A stretch of 64,000 nucleotides of DNA from Methylobacterium sp. Leaf99 (GTDB lineage: Bacteria; Pseudomonadota; Alphaproteobacteria; Rhizobiales; Beijerinckiaceae). The stretch covers positions 1,404,228 through 1,468,227 of the forward strand of contig NZ_LMMU01000001.1 in the NCBI RefSeq assembly GCF_001422375.1. Direction: 5' to 3'. Shown one piece after another: positions 30,022-38,588 of this stretch (positions within the stretch are counted from its first letter, which is position 1; each line of letters begins with the position of its first letter). The notes beneath the pieces are model-generated. The model worked only from the letters and a program-made list of their open reading frames with translations, did not search any database and was not told the DNA's origin. The position numbers and the translations under genes are program-made.

Positions 30022-30960
30022 ATGGACACGCCAGAGGGTTCCTCCGGCCAGAAGGGGCCGAGCACCGATCTCCGCGCCCGCCTCATCGAGGCCGGCGGCC
30101 TGTCCCTCGACCGGCTGCCCATGCTCAGCGTGGTGTTCGACCGCCTGACCACGGGCTGCTCGGACAACCTCAAGCACCTCGTCGCCTCGCCGGTGCACTT
30201 CTCCCTCGGCGGCATCCAGAGCGGGCGCATCGGCGAGATGCTCGACGCCTACGACACCAACGCCATCGCGGGTCTCTTCCACGCCCCCGAATGGGACAGC
30301 CACATCCTCGTCGGCCTCGACCGCGACTTCGTCTTCACCATGGTCGAGGTGCTGCTGGGCTCGGATGGCGGCGAGCCGCGGGTGGAGGACGAGCGCCCGT
30401 TCTCCGGCATCGAGACGCGCATCGCCCAGATCGTGCTGGAACAGGTCGGCAAGGCGCTGGAATCCTCGTTCTCCCTCGTGGCAGCCACGCCGTTCCGCCT
30501 CGAACGCACGGAGACCCGCATGGAGTTCGCCGTCATCGGCGGCCGCGGCAACAAGGCGGTGGAGGCCAAATTCCTGCTCCAGGCCCTCAACCGCAGCGGC
30601 GAGATGTTCCTCATCATCCCGCAATCGGTGATCAACCCCATGCGCCCGAGCCTGTCGAAGGTGCTCACCGTCGACTCGGCCGCCCGCGATCCGAAATGGA
30701 CCCAGCAGATGGCAGCCGAGGTGCAGAAGGCCGAGGTGACCCTCCGCGCCGTCCTGGAGGAGCGCACCCTGACGCTCGGCGAGATCTCCGAGCTCAAGGT
30801 CGGCCAGGTCATCGGGCTCGACGCCACCCCCACCACCCGGGTGAAGCTCGAGGGCAACGACAGGCCGCTGTTCTGGTGCCATATGGGGCAGGCGCAGGGC
30901 TCCTACGTCCTGCGCATCGACGAAGCCATCGCCCCCGAGAAGGAAGGCCTCGTGCCATAA
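30022..30960 (+). CDS. fliM: FliM flagellar switch protein
   Basis: A 312-residue switch protein with the CheC-like middle domain (about 40-220: LDRLPMLSVVFDRL...ETRIAQIVLEQVGKALESSF) and a C-terminal SpoA domain (LRAVLEERTLTLGEISELKVGQVIGLDA). It forms the C-ring and links CheY-P binding to rotor switching. The N-terminal CheY-binding LSQxEIDxLL motif of enteric FliM is not evident. It starts 2 bases after motA. Confidence 0.9.
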   Translation: MDTPEGSSGQKGPSTDLRARLIEAGGLSLDRLPMLSVVFDRLTTGCSDNLKHLVASPVHFSLGGIQSGRIGEMLDAYDTNAIAGLFHAPEWDSHILVGLDRDFVFTMVEVLLGSDGGEPRVEDERPFSGIETRIAQIVLEQVGKALESSFSLVAATPFRLERTETRMEFAVIGGRGNKAVEAKFLLQALNRSGEMFLIIPQSVINPMRPSLSKVLTVDSAARDPKWTQQMAAEVQKAEVTLRAVLEERTLTLGEISELKVGQVIGLDATPTTRVKLEGNDRPLFWCHMGQAQGSYVLRIDEAIAPEKEGLVP

Positions 30961-30965
30961 CGCCG

Positions 30966-31265
30966 CTGGTTGACACCATCCTGCTCGTCGCCCTCATCGC
31001 GACGAGCGCCTGCGTGGTGCCGATGTACCTCAAGCTGAAGCGCCTCGACCGGACCCAGGCCGAGTACGGCCGCATCCTCACCCAGTCGGGCCACGCCCTG
31101 AACCAGGCCGGCGAGGCCGTGCGCGGCTTCAGCACGGAGGGGCGGGCGATCCTGGAGGCCCTCGACGGGAAGATCGAGGAGGCGCGCGCCACCCTCTCCG
31201 CCCTGGAGGCGGGCCGGCGGGCCCTGGCGAGCGACTTCGATCGGCAGACGCGGGTCGGCGGTTGA
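30966..31265 (+). CDS. Membrane-anchored coiled-coil protein of the flagellar operon
   Basis: An approximately 100-residue protein: an N-terminal membrane helix (VDTILLVALIATSACVVPMYLKL) followed by a coiled coil (QAEYGRILTQSGHALNQAGEAV...IEEARATLSALEAGRRAL). It resembles the small DUF6468/PflI-like proteins found beside fliM in alphaproteobacterial flagellar operons; that is family-level memory, not proof. No ATG, GTG or TTG precedes the helix in frame. Candidates are CTG at 30966 (used here) or ATA at 30957 overlapping the fliM stop (ATAA). GTG at 31014 would delete the anchor. Confidence 0.6.
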   Translation: MVDTILLVALIATSACVVPMYLKLKRLDRTQAEYGRILTQSGHALNQAGEAVRGFSTEGRAILEALDGKIEEARATLSALEAGRRALASDFDRQTRVGG

Positions 31266-31338
31266 CCGCGGCATCCCTTCGTCCGACCCTGATCCCCGAC
31301 GCCTTTGACCCCCGACGCCACCCCCTGACGAGCGGACG

Positions 31339-31710
31339 ATGAGCAACAGCCCCTTCGACGACGCCCCCCCGGCGGGCATCGCTCCCGTCTTCCCGAGCGT
31401 GGCGCCGGCCGCCGCCCCGGCCGCCGAGGCCCGCATCGGCGACACCCGCAACATCGATTCGATCCTGCGCATTCCGGTCCTCATCCAGGTGGTGCTCGGC
31501 TCGGCGACCATGCCGGTGGCCGACCTGATGAAGCTCGGGCGCGGCGCCATCGTCTCCCTCGACCACCGGGTCGGCGAGCCCGTGGACGTCACCGTCAACG
31601 GGCGCGTGGTCGCCCGCGGCGAGATCGTCGTGGTGGAAGAGGACAATTCCCGCTTCGGGGTCTCCCTGACGGAGATCGTCGGCCCGGCCGATTCCGGACA
31701 GAATGGCTGA
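31339..31710 (+). CDS. fliN: FliN flagellar switch protein
   Basis: A 123-residue protein with a Pro/Ala-rich N-terminus and a C-terminal SpoA domain (ILRIPVLIQVVLGSATMPVADLMKLGRGAIVSLD...VNGRVVARGEIVVVEEDNSRFGVSLTEIV). Forms the lower C-ring with FliM. Its 3' end overlaps fliG by 8 bases, suggesting coupling. Confidence 0.93.
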   Translation: MSNSPFDDAPPAGIAPVFPSVAPAAAPAAEARIGDTRNIDSILRIPVLIQVVLGSATMPVADLMKLGRGAIVSLDHRVGEPVDVTVNGRVVARGEIVVVEEDNSRFGVSLTEIVGPADSGQNG

Positions 31711-32758
31711 CCCGATGAGCGTGGGCAGCGTGCCGATCCCCCAGAAATCCCCGGGACTCCCGCGCCAGCTCGCCCCCGTGGACGAGGTCGCGGACCTGCT
31801 GCTCGCCATGGGCAAGCCGGCGGCCGGCCGCCTGCTGAAGTACTTCGAGGCCGACGAGATCAAGCGCATCACCCGCTCGGCGATGCAGCTCGGCTCCGTC
31901 AGTGCCCATCAGCTCGACACCATCGTGGATGCGTTCTCGGGCGAGTTCTCCAACGGTGGCAGCCTCATCGGCACCGTACAGGAAGTCGAGAAGCTTCTCA
32001 CCGGCCTGATCCCGGCCGCCCAGCTCGCCGAGATCCTCGCCGATGTGCGCGGTGATTCCACCCGGTCCGTCTGGGACCGGATGTCGGAGGTCTCCGAGAC
32101 CGTCCTGGCGAGCACCCTCGTCAAGGAGCATCCCCAGACGGCGGCCCTGATCCTGTCGCGGATCAAGCCGGCCACCGCCGCCAAGGTGATGGCCCACCTG
32201 CCCCTGCCCCTGCGCAACACGGTGATGCGCCGGATGCTGACGTTCAAGCCCGTGGTCGACGAGATCATGCAGTCGGTCCAGCGTGCCCTGCACGAGGACT
32301 TCCTCATCAACGGCTCGCGCAATTCGGGGGCCGACACCCACGCCAAGATGGCCGACATCATCAACAAGATGGAGCGCACGCAGATCGACGACGTGCTGAC
32401 GAGCCTGGGGGAATCCCGTCCCAAATCCGTGGAGATCCTCAAGGGCCTGCTGTTCACCTTCGACGACATCGTCAAGCTGGCGCCCCGCGCGCGCACCACC
32501 CTGTTCGACGCCGTGCCCAACGACCGCCTCGTCATGGCCCTCAAGGGCACGGACGCGGAGTTCCGCACCGTGGTCCTCGGCGCCCTCTCGGCCCGGGTGA
32601 AGCGGATGGTCGAGCACGAGCTCAACGGCGGCGAGCCGGCGGCGCAGAAGGACGTGCTGGAGGCCCGCCGCTCCATCACCGATCTCGCCATGGAGATGGC
32701 CGGGCGCGGCGACATCGAGATCAACGCCGGAGGCGAGGTTGAGCCCCTCGTCCGCTGA
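31703..32758 (+). CDS. fliG: FliG flagellar motor switch protein
   Basis: A 351-residue protein with armadillo-like N, M and C domains. The EHPQTAALILSRI motif marks the middle domain. The C-terminal torque helix is FDDIVKLAPRARTTLFDAVPNDRLVMALKGTD, with charged residues that meet MotA. It sits between the MS ring and C ring. A 53-base gap precedes flhB. Confidence 0.94.
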   Translation: MADPMSVGSVPIPQKSPGLPRQLAPVDEVADLLLAMGKPAAGRLLKYFEADEIKRITRSAMQLGSVSAHQLDTIVDAFSGEFSNGGSLIGTVQEVEKLLTGLIPAAQLAEILADVRGDSTRSVWDRMSEVSETVLASTLVKEHPQTAALILSRIKPATAAKVMAHLPLPLRNTVMRRMLTFKPVVDEIMQSVQRALHEDFLINGSRNSGADTHAKMADIINKMERTQIDDVLTSLGESRPKSVEILKGLLFTFDDIVKLAPRARTTLFDAVPNDRLVMALKGTDAEFRTVVLGALSARVKRMVEHELNGGEPAAQKDVLEARRSITDLAMEMAGRGDIEINAGGEVEPLVR

Positions 32759-32811
32759 GGGCGGCGAGCCCGTGACCGGCGAAATCACGGTCCGGCCACG
32801 CGGCCGCCCGC

Positions 32812-33870
32812 ATGTCTGACGATCAGGAGAGCAAGACCGAGGACGCCACCGAGAAGCGGGTGCGCGACGCCGTGGAGAAGGGCGACGTCCCGTTCTCCCG
32901 CGAGGCGCCGGTCTTCGCCTCGATCCTCGGGCTGCTCATCGCGCTCAGCCTCGTGGTGCGCGACGGGACCGGCCCCCTGGTCCGCGACCTCATCCCGTTC
33001 ATCGACCACCCGCGCGACTTCGCCCTCGGGAACAGCCAGGACGCCGCCATGATCCTCCAGGGCACCGCCCTGGCGGCGGCCCGGTTCCTGATCCCGATTC
33101 TGGCGATCCTGGGCGGGTGCAGCCTCGTCGCCTCCCTGGTGCAGAACGTGCCGAGCGTGGTGGGCGAGCGCATCCGGCCGCAATGGTCCAGGATCTCGCT
33201 CGCCAAGGGCTGGGGACGGATCTTCGGAAAATCGGGTCAGGTCGAATTCCTGAAATCGCTCTTTAAATTCTTGAGCGTCACCGTCGTCGCCCTGCTGCTC
33301 CTGCGCTCGGAGGGCAACAAAGCCGTGAATGCCATGTTCTCCGACCCGAGCCAGATCCCCGACCTGATCCTCACCGTGGCGATCCGCCTCGTGTCGGTGG
33401 TCAGCATCGCCACCATCGTCATCGTGGCGGCCGACCTCGTCTGGTCGCGCCTGCGCTGGCAGCGCTCGATCCGCATGTCGAAGCAGGATCTCAAGGACGA
33501 GCACAAGCAGTCCGAGGGCGATCCCCTGGTCAAGGGCCGCCTGCGGTCCATGGCACAGGACCGCTCGCGCAAGCGCATGCTCGCAAACGTGAAGAACGCC
33601 ACCCTAGTCATCGCCAACCCGACCCACTACGCCATTGCCTTGCGCTATGCCCGCGACGAACAGCCCGCGCCCCTGGTTCTCGCCAAGGGCAAGGATCTCC
33701 TAGCCCTGCGCATCCGTGAAATCGCCGAGGCGAACGGCATTCCGGTGGTGGAAGACAAGCCTCTCGCAAGGTCCCTGTATGACAGTGTCGAAGTCGATCA
33801 GATGATTCCGGCGGAGTTCTACAGCGCAGTGGCCCAAGTCCTGTTCTTCCTGTTCTCGAAAGCCCGCTGA
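32812..33870 (+). CDS. flhB: FlhB flagellar export substrate-specificity switch
   Basis: A 352-residue FlhB. It opens SDDQESKTEDATEKRVRDAVEKGDVPFSREA, has four membrane helices, and a cytoplasmic domain with the autocleavage motif N-P-T-H (ANPTHYAIALRY) near residue 265. It controls the switch of flagellar type III export from hook to filament substrates. The stop overlaps the next ATG by one base. Confidence 0.94.
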   Translation: MSDDQESKTEDATEKRVRDAVEKGDVPFSREAPVFASILGLLIALSLVVRDGTGPLVRDLIPFIDHPRDFALGNSQDAAMILQGTALAAARFLIPILAILGGCSLVASLVQNVPSVVGERIRPQWSRISLAKGWGRIFGKSGQVEFLKSLFKFLSVTVVALLLLRSEGNKAVNAMFSDPSQIPDLILTVAIRLVSVVSIATIVIVAADLVWSRLRWQRSIRMSKQDLKDEHKQSEGDPLVKGRLRSMAQDRSRKRMLANVKNATLVIANPTHYAIALRYARDEQPAPLVLAKGKDLLALRIREIAEANGIPVVEDKPLARSLYDSVEVDQMIPAEFYSAVAQVLFFLFSKAR

Positions 33871-34325
33871 TGAGCGCTCGTCCCACGTTGGAATCGAGCG
33901 GCACCGAAGATGTGCTCGCAGCGGCCGAGCGCGTCTTCGCCACGGCGATCCGCGACTTCATCGCCGAACTCTGTCTCCTCGACGGCGGCATCCTCATCGG
34001 ATGGGTGCAGGGCGGGCGCCACGGCAACATCGCCGACCTCGTCGCCTCCTCGGCCGAGCCGTTCTTCAAGGAGGCCACCATCGCGTATGCCGACGGGGCC
34101 GACGTGCGCTTCGACTGGGGGCGCTCGCTCACCGTGGTCCTCGACATGGAGTTCGTCACCGCGCCCGTGACGGTGTTCTTCAAGCTCGTCCTCGACGGCG
34201 TCTATGTCGGCGTCGCGATCCAGCGCATCCTGGCCGACCAGGAGGGCGACACGGGGCCGGGCTTCTGCCTCGACGGCTTCGCCAGCGCCCTCGACGGCGC
34301 CCGGATCGCCCCCGCGGCGGTCTGA
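33870..34325 (+). CDS. Unknown protein coupled to flhB
   Basis: A 151-residue soluble protein starting MSARPTLESSGTEDVLAAAERVF. It has a mixed alpha/beta appearance (LLDGGILIGWVQGGRHGNI, RSLTVVLDMEFV, VFFKLVLDGVYVGVAI). No family is recognised. TGATG overlap with flhB indicates translational coupling, so a flagellar or motility role is likely. Confidence 0.65.
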   Translation: MSARPTLESSGTEDVLAAAERVFATAIRDFIAELCLLDGGILIGWVQGGRHGNIADLVASSAEPFFKEATIAYADGADVRFDWGRSLTVVLDMEFVTAPVTVFFKLVLDGVYVGVAIQRILADQEGDTGPGFCLDGFASALDGARIAPAAV

Positions 34326-34725
34326 ATCCGCCCGGAGGCGCGCGGCGCGCAGCCGCCCGGATCGCCCTCCATCGATACAACCAAGACTTGATCTCCCACC
34401 TGCTCCAATGGACTCAGGATGGGACGATCGGTGACCTATGTCAGACAGGCCATTGACCTGCCTTCGTGCGCCGGACATGGATAGTCCAGCGGGCACGAAT
34501 CACCATGCGATGAAGAACTTCGGACGAGACCGTACAGAATGCTGGACAGATATCAGCATATTTAAGGGAAAAACTTGATTTCCCGATAAAACGAACTGTC
34601 TTCCCGAACCAATCCAAACACATCCTGGGAAAAATCGACCCGCGGCTTGGAATGGGGAAGACGTAAACCGAATGCAAGCGATGTGTGATTGTCGGCCGGA
34701 GCCTGGTCGTCTGGGGAGGCGGTAG
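34326..34725. other. Intergenic region upstream of ftcR
   Basis: A 400-bp gap with a clear fall in GC from about 34440 (runs such as ATTTAAGGGAAAAACTTGATTT). It should hold the ftcR promoter. I cannot fix -35/-10 elements or any gene; open frames on the minus strand here have no family features. Confidence 0.5.
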
Positions 34726-35415
34726 ATGTATATCTTGGTCGACACCCGGCAATCGGTGAATGCCGGGTACAAGGCCAGCTTCGACCGGGAGGGCATCTCT
34801 TCCCTCGGTCTGGCGCCGGACGAGTTCGCCAACTGGTTTCAGGCCTCGTCGCGCCTCGACCGCGAAGCGATCCAGGGCTTCCTGCTGGGTGATTTCGAGG
34901 ACCGGGCCAAGTGTGCCGGCGCCATCCGCAGGCTCTCCCGCGCGCCGATCATCGCGCTGAGCGACGTGCGCTCCCTCGACCAGACCCTACTGTTGTTCGA
35001 GGCCGGCATCGACGACGTGCTGCCGAAACCCGTCCATGTCCGCGAAATCCTGGCCCGGTCCGAGGCGATCTGGCGCCGGGTCAACGGCGGCGCGCCCCTG
35101 ACGCCCCGCGACATGCCGCCGGTCCCCACGGACCGCCTCAGGGTGTTCTTCGACGGGCGCGACCCCGAGGTGGACGGCGAAGCCCTGTCCCTGCCGCGCC
35201 GCGAGCGCCACATCCTCGAATGCCTCGTGCGCAACCGGGGCAAGCGGATGACCAAGACCCAGATCTACAACGTGGTCTACGGCGTCTACAGCAACGGCGT
35301 CGAGGAGAGCGTCATCGAGGGGCACGTGAGCAAGCTGCGCAAGAAGCTCGCAACCCGCCTCGGCTTCGACCCCATCGAGGCCAAGCGTTTCATGGGCTAC
35401 ACGTTCGTCGGGTAG
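34726..35415 (+). CDS. ftcR: FtcR-type flagellar transcriptional regulator
   Basis: A 229-residue OmpR-class regulator. A degenerate receiver domain (about 1-115: MYILVDTRQSVNAGYKASFDREGISSLGLAPDEFANW) lacks the usual acidic cluster and phospho-acceptor context. A winged-helix DNA-binding domain follows (about 135-229: LSLPRRERHILECLVRNRGKRMTKTQIYNVVYG). The N-terminus closely resembles FtcR of Brucella and Sinorhizobium, the master activator of flagellar genes. Its place at the end of the motor operon agrees. Confidence 0.88.
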   Translation: MYILVDTRQSVNAGYKASFDREGISSLGLAPDEFANWFQASSRLDREAIQGFLLGDFEDRAKCAGAIRRLSRAPIIALSDVRSLDQTLLLFEAGIDDVLPKPVHVREILARSEAIWRRVNGGAPLTPRDMPPVPTDRLRVFFDGRDPEVDGEALSLPRRERHILECLVRNRGKRMTKTQIYNVVYGVYSNGVEESVIEGHVSKLRKKLATRLGFDPIEAKRFMGYTFVG

Positions 35416-35956
35416 GGCCGGCGCCGGACGCACCGGACGGGTACATGCGGACCTGAACGAGACGCCCCCCCGCGGTCGTCGGCATCGGCGGGCGTGCACG
35501 GCCGGGAGGTGGCCTCGATGTCGATGGCCACGGGGCATCCCGAACCTTATTGCCGAGTCTTCTTGCGTTTGCCCCATCGACGCCGGCCGCTCGCCGCGTC
35601 GGATGGAGTCTTGATCGTCCGGCCGGCAAAGTGGCGTTCGCGAGACCGAGATCGCCCCCCTCAAACCGCGCGGTGACCGGCCCGTATCAAATCCAAAAAT
35701 AGTAATAAATTCCTGTCTTATATTAGATAGATAACCCGTTTACAGGGCCGAGTTTGCTTGTTATCCAAGAGCCTACGGACGGTTCGGACCGATCTCGCTG
35801 TCGCACCATAACCCTCGGTTGCGGCACGAGATTCCGCCAATTCACGGTGGCCCGGGCTATGGGTCGCAGGCGCGCCGGACGTCCGGGTGAAAAGCGGCAT
35901 CAGACCGCTCACGGAAATGGAATGGCCGCCATGCGGGTGGCTGAAGGGAGGATGCT
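35416..35956. other. Long intergenic region before the importer operon
   Basis: 541 bp without a convincing gene. Two short open frames (35494-35676 and 35754-35960) have Arg/Pro-rich shadow-like translations. Around 35685-35760 the DNA is AT-rich and contains the operator-like TCTTATATTAGA. AAGGGAGGATGCT at the end is a strong ribosome binding site for the next gene. Confidence 0.55.
35715..35728 (+). promoter_or_regulatory. Candidate GntR operator upstream of the importer operon
   Basis: GTCTTATATTAGAT: its core TCTTATATTAGA differs at one position from the perfect palindrome TCTTATATAAGA found before tauE, and resembles the site before suyA. It lies about 230 bp upstream of the ABC ATPase start in AT-rich DNA. 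Binding is inferred from similarity alone. Confidence 0.5.
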
Positions 35957-36751
35957 ATGAGCTTGGCAACAAGCCTGCCATCGGACTTCACTGAGCCCCT
36001 GCTCGACGTCGATGGCGTCACACTCCGGTACAAGACGCCCCATCATCTCGTCACGGCCACCTACCGGGTCAGCTTCCAGGTGTTTCCGAGCGACCGGTTC
36101 GTCCTGCTCGGGCCATCGGGATGCGGAAAATCCACGCTCCTGAAATCGGTCGGCGGCTACATGGCCCCGACGGAGGGCCAGATCCGCCTGAAGAATCAGG
36201 TCGTCACCGAGCCCGGACCGGACCGGATGATGGTGTTCCAGGAATTCGATCAGCTCCTGCCCTGGAAGACCGTGCGCCAGAACGTGGCCTTCGCCCTCGA
36301 GGCGTCGGGGCGCCTGGCGGGCCGCGCCGCCGACGAGCGGGCGATGCACTACATCGACAAGGTCAACCTCAGCGCCTTCGCCGACAGCTATCCGCACATG
36401 CTGTCGGGCGGCATGAAGCAGCGCGTGGCCATCGCCCGGGGCATGGCGATGGAACCCGACATCCTCCTGATGGACGAACCCTTCGCGGCGCTGGACGCCC
36501 TGACGCGCCGGCGGATGCAGGACGAGCTCCTGGCCCTGTGGGAGGAGACCCGCTTCACGGTCCTGTTCGTCACCCACTCGATCCCCGAGGCCATCAAGAT
36601 CGGCTCGCGCATCCTGCTGCTCTCGCCCCATCCCGGCGAGGTCAAGGCCGAGCTCAACACGGCCGGCTCACCGCAGGACGTGCTCCTGCTGGAGCAACGC
36701 ATCCACCAAATGCTGTTTTCCGAAGAGATCAAGGAGGCAGAGAATGTCTAG
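35957..36751 (+). CDS. ABC importer ATPase, SsuB/TauB/NrtD type
   Basis: A 264-residue ABC ATPase with Walker A GPSGCGKST (52-60), Q-loop FQEFDQLLPW, signature LSGGMKQ (149-155), and Walker B ILLMDEPFAALD. It belongs to the nitrate/sulfonate/taurine/bicarbonate importer class, judged by sequence and by the permease overlapping it by 8 bases. It would energise uptake of the substrate recognised by the binding protein at 38.6 kb. A sulfonate is the natural guess given the suy/sor genes downstream. Confidence 0.88.
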   Translation: MSLATSLPSDFTEPLLDVDGVTLRYKTPHHLVTATYRVSFQVFPSDRFVLLGPSGCGKSTLLKSVGGYMAPTEGQIRLKNQVVTEPGPDRMMVFQEFDQLLPWKTVRQNVAFALEASGRLAGRAADERAMHYIDKVNLSAFADSYPHMLSGGMKQRVAIARGMAMEPDILLMDEPFAALDALTRRRMQDELLALWEETRFTVLFVTHSIPEAIKIGSRILLLSPHPGEVKAELNTAGSPQDVLLLEQRIHQMLFSEEIKEAENV

Positions 36752-37643
36752 GACCGCGAAGGCCCTCGTGTCTCCCATCGTCCTGCGGCCGAGCCGCCCC
36801 GAGATCGTCCGCGACAGCGGCGGCAGCTACGGGGGCGCCATCGTCGAGAAGCCCCTCTCCACGGTCGAACGGCTCTACAACCATGCCTGGCTGCGCAAGC
36901 TCGTCATCCTGGCGGCGCTGGCCCTGATCTGGGAGGCCTACGGGCGCATCCTCGACAACGATCTCCTGTTCCCGACCTTCTCCGCCACGGTGACGGCCTT
37001 CGCCCACGGGGTCGCGGACGGGACGCTGCCGATGCGGGCCTGGGGATCGATCAAGGTGCTGCTAATCGGCTACGGCCTCGGAATCGTCCTGGCGACGGTG
37101 CTCACCGGCATCGCCATCAGCTCGCGCATCGGCACCGACTTCCTCGAGACGATGACGTCGATGTTCAACCCCCTGCCGGCCATCGCCCTGCTTCCCCTGG
37201 CCCTGATCTGGTTCGGCCTCGGCAACGGCAGCCTCATCTTCGTGCTGGTCCATTCCGTGACCTGGGCCATCGCCCTGAACACGCATTCGGGCTTCCTCTC
37301 GGTCAGTCGCACCCTGAAGATGGTCGGCCGCAACTACGGCCTGCGCGGCGGCAGGCTGATCACCAAGATCCTGATCCCCGCCGCCTTCCCGAGCATCCTC
37401 ACGGGCCTGAAGGTCGGCTGGGCCTTCGCCTGGCGCACCCTCATCGCGGCGGAACTCGTCTTCGGCGTCAGTTCGGGTTCGGGCGGCCTCGGATGGTTCA
37501 TCTTCGAGAACAAGAACATGCTCGACATCCCCAACGTCTTCGCCGGGCTGCTGACGGTGATCATCATCGGTCTCTGCGTCGAGAACCTGATCTTCCAGAC
37601 CATCGAGCGCCACACCCTGCAGCGCTGGGGCATGCAGGCGTGA
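36744..37643 (+). CDS. ABC importer permease, SsuC/TauC type
   Basis: A 299-residue inner-membrane permease with about six helices and the EAA-like cytoplasmic loop (LKMVGRNYGLRGGRLITKILIPAAFPSILTGLKVGWAFAWRTLIAAEL). The N-terminal ~60 residues are hydrophilic. It pairs with the overlapping ATPase gene. A gntR gene on the other strand separates it from the binding-protein gene. Confidence 0.88.
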   Translation: MSRTAKALVSPIVLRPSRPEIVRDSGGSYGGAIVEKPLSTVERLYNHAWLRKLVILAALALIWEAYGRILDNDLLFPTFSATVTAFAHGVADGTLPMRAWGSIKVLLIGYGLGIVLATVLTGIAISSRIGTDFLETMTSMFNPLPAIALLPLALIWFGLGNGSLIFVLVHSVTWAIALNTHSGFLSVSRTLKMVGRNYGLRGGRLITKILIPAAFPSILTGLKVGWAFAWRTLIAAELVFGVSSGSGGLGWFIFENKNMLDIPNVFAGLLTVIIIGLCVENLIFQTIERHTLQRWGMQA

Positions 37644-37724
37644 CCGTCCCGGGCACAGAGCGCCCACGCGGGATCTGAAGCGACCGGCCGGGGCGGGAGC
37701 TGTCCCACCCGTCCGGAGCTCCGG

Positions 37725-38495
37725 TCAATCGAGGTCGGAGCGGTAGTGCAGCGCCGCCGTCCAGCTCTGACGGTACTCGATCGGCGCGCCCGCCAGGGAC
37801 ACCGCCACCCGGCGCACGAGGAGCAGGGGCGCCGCCGGCGGGCAGCCGAGGGCGGCCGCGACGGCGGCGCTCGCGCCGTCGGTGGCGATCTCGTCCCGCG
37901 CCCGCGCCACGGTCTGGCCGCAGCGGGCCTGATACAGCACGTAGATCTCCTCCAGCATCTCGGCGCCCGGCTCGGCGTGGAGTTGCGCGAACAGGTCCGC
38001 CGGCAGCGCGATGCGCTCGTAGACCATCGGGACGCCGTCCTCGCTGCGGGTGCGCAGCAGGACCAGCGCCTTCGCGCCCGCCGCCAGACCGAGCCGGGCG
38101 CGGTCCTCGGCATCGGCCCGGGCCATTCCGGCCGCGAGGACGTGGGCCACGGGGTGGAACGGCCGGCCGTCGCCGTGGACGAAGCGCAGGAAGCGGAAGC
38201 GGGAGCGATCGCTCGAGTGCGGCACCACCTGCGTGCCACGCCCGTGCTGGCGCTCCAGCAGCCCCTGCCCGACGAGATCCTCCATCGCCTTGCGGATCGT
38301 CCCGATGGAGACGCCGAGATCCGTGGCGAGCTGCGGCTCGCTCGGCAGGTAGCTGCCGGGCGTCCAGATTCCGTCCACGATCCGGCGCAGCATCAGGTCG
38401 CGCGCCTGCAGGTAGAGCGGGCGGCTCGCCAGGGGCTCGTTTTGGTGCGCAGGATTGGGGGCGGTTCGGATGGCGTTCGGCAAGGCGCAACTCAT
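37725..38495 (-). CDS. GntR/HutC-family regulator (first)
   Basis: A 256-residue regulator. An N-terminal winged helix (about 27-90: PLYLQARDLMLRRIVDG, LPSEPQLATDLGVSIGTIRKAMEDLVGQGLLERQHGRGT) is followed by a UTRA ligand-binding domain. It is embedded in the importer/oxidoreductase cluster and divergent from the binding-protein gene, so it is probably the local ligand-responsive switch. The ATG lies inside the operator-like TCATATATATGA, which would make autoregulation direct. A TTG four codons in is an alternative start. Confidence 0.85.
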   Translation of the reverse strand: MSCALPNAIRTAPNPAHQNEPLASRPLYLQARDLMLRRIVDGIWTPGSYLPSEPQLATDLGVSIGTIRKAMEDLVGQGLLERQHGRGTQVVPHSSDRSRFRFLRFVHGDGRPFHPVAHVLAAGMARADAEDRARLGLAAGAKALVLLRTRSEDGVPMVYERIALPADLFAQLHAEPGAEMLEEIYVLYQARCGQTVARARDEIATDGASAAVAAALGCPPAAPLLLVRRVAVSLAGAPIEYRQSWTAALHYRSDLD

Positions 38496-38510
38496 ATATA
38501 TGACATATGA
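38492..38510. promoter_or_regulatory. Operator-like palindromic cluster between gntR and the binding protein
   Basis: A 12-bp perfect palindrome TCATATATATGA is extended by CATATGA, giving three overlapping ATATGA/TCATAT half-sites. It is four bases upstream of the plus-strand -35 box and covers the divergent gntR start codon. This is the expected place and style for a UTRA-family GntR operator. Confidence 0.6.
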
Positions 38511-38513
38511 CCG

Positions 38514-38541
38514 TTGACAGCGATCGTCCCGAGGCTATCGT
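38514..38541 (+). promoter_or_regulatory. Promoter of the binding-protein / oxidoreductase operon
   Basis: TTGACA (38514-38519), a 16-bp spacer and TATCGT (38536-38541) give a good sigma-70-type promoter for an alphaproteobacterium. Predicted start is near 38548, about 40 bases before the ATG at 38589, which has GAGGAGGAA as ribosome binding site. Confidence 0.65.
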
Positions 38542-38588
38542 GGCCCTCGGCACCGGACCAGAGAATTCGGGCAGACGAGGAGGAACAC

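Noticed and set aside
35754..35960. 68-residue frame just before the importer ATPase
   Set aside because: Arg-rich shadow-like translation without a ribosome binding site; it overlaps the start of the ATPase gene.
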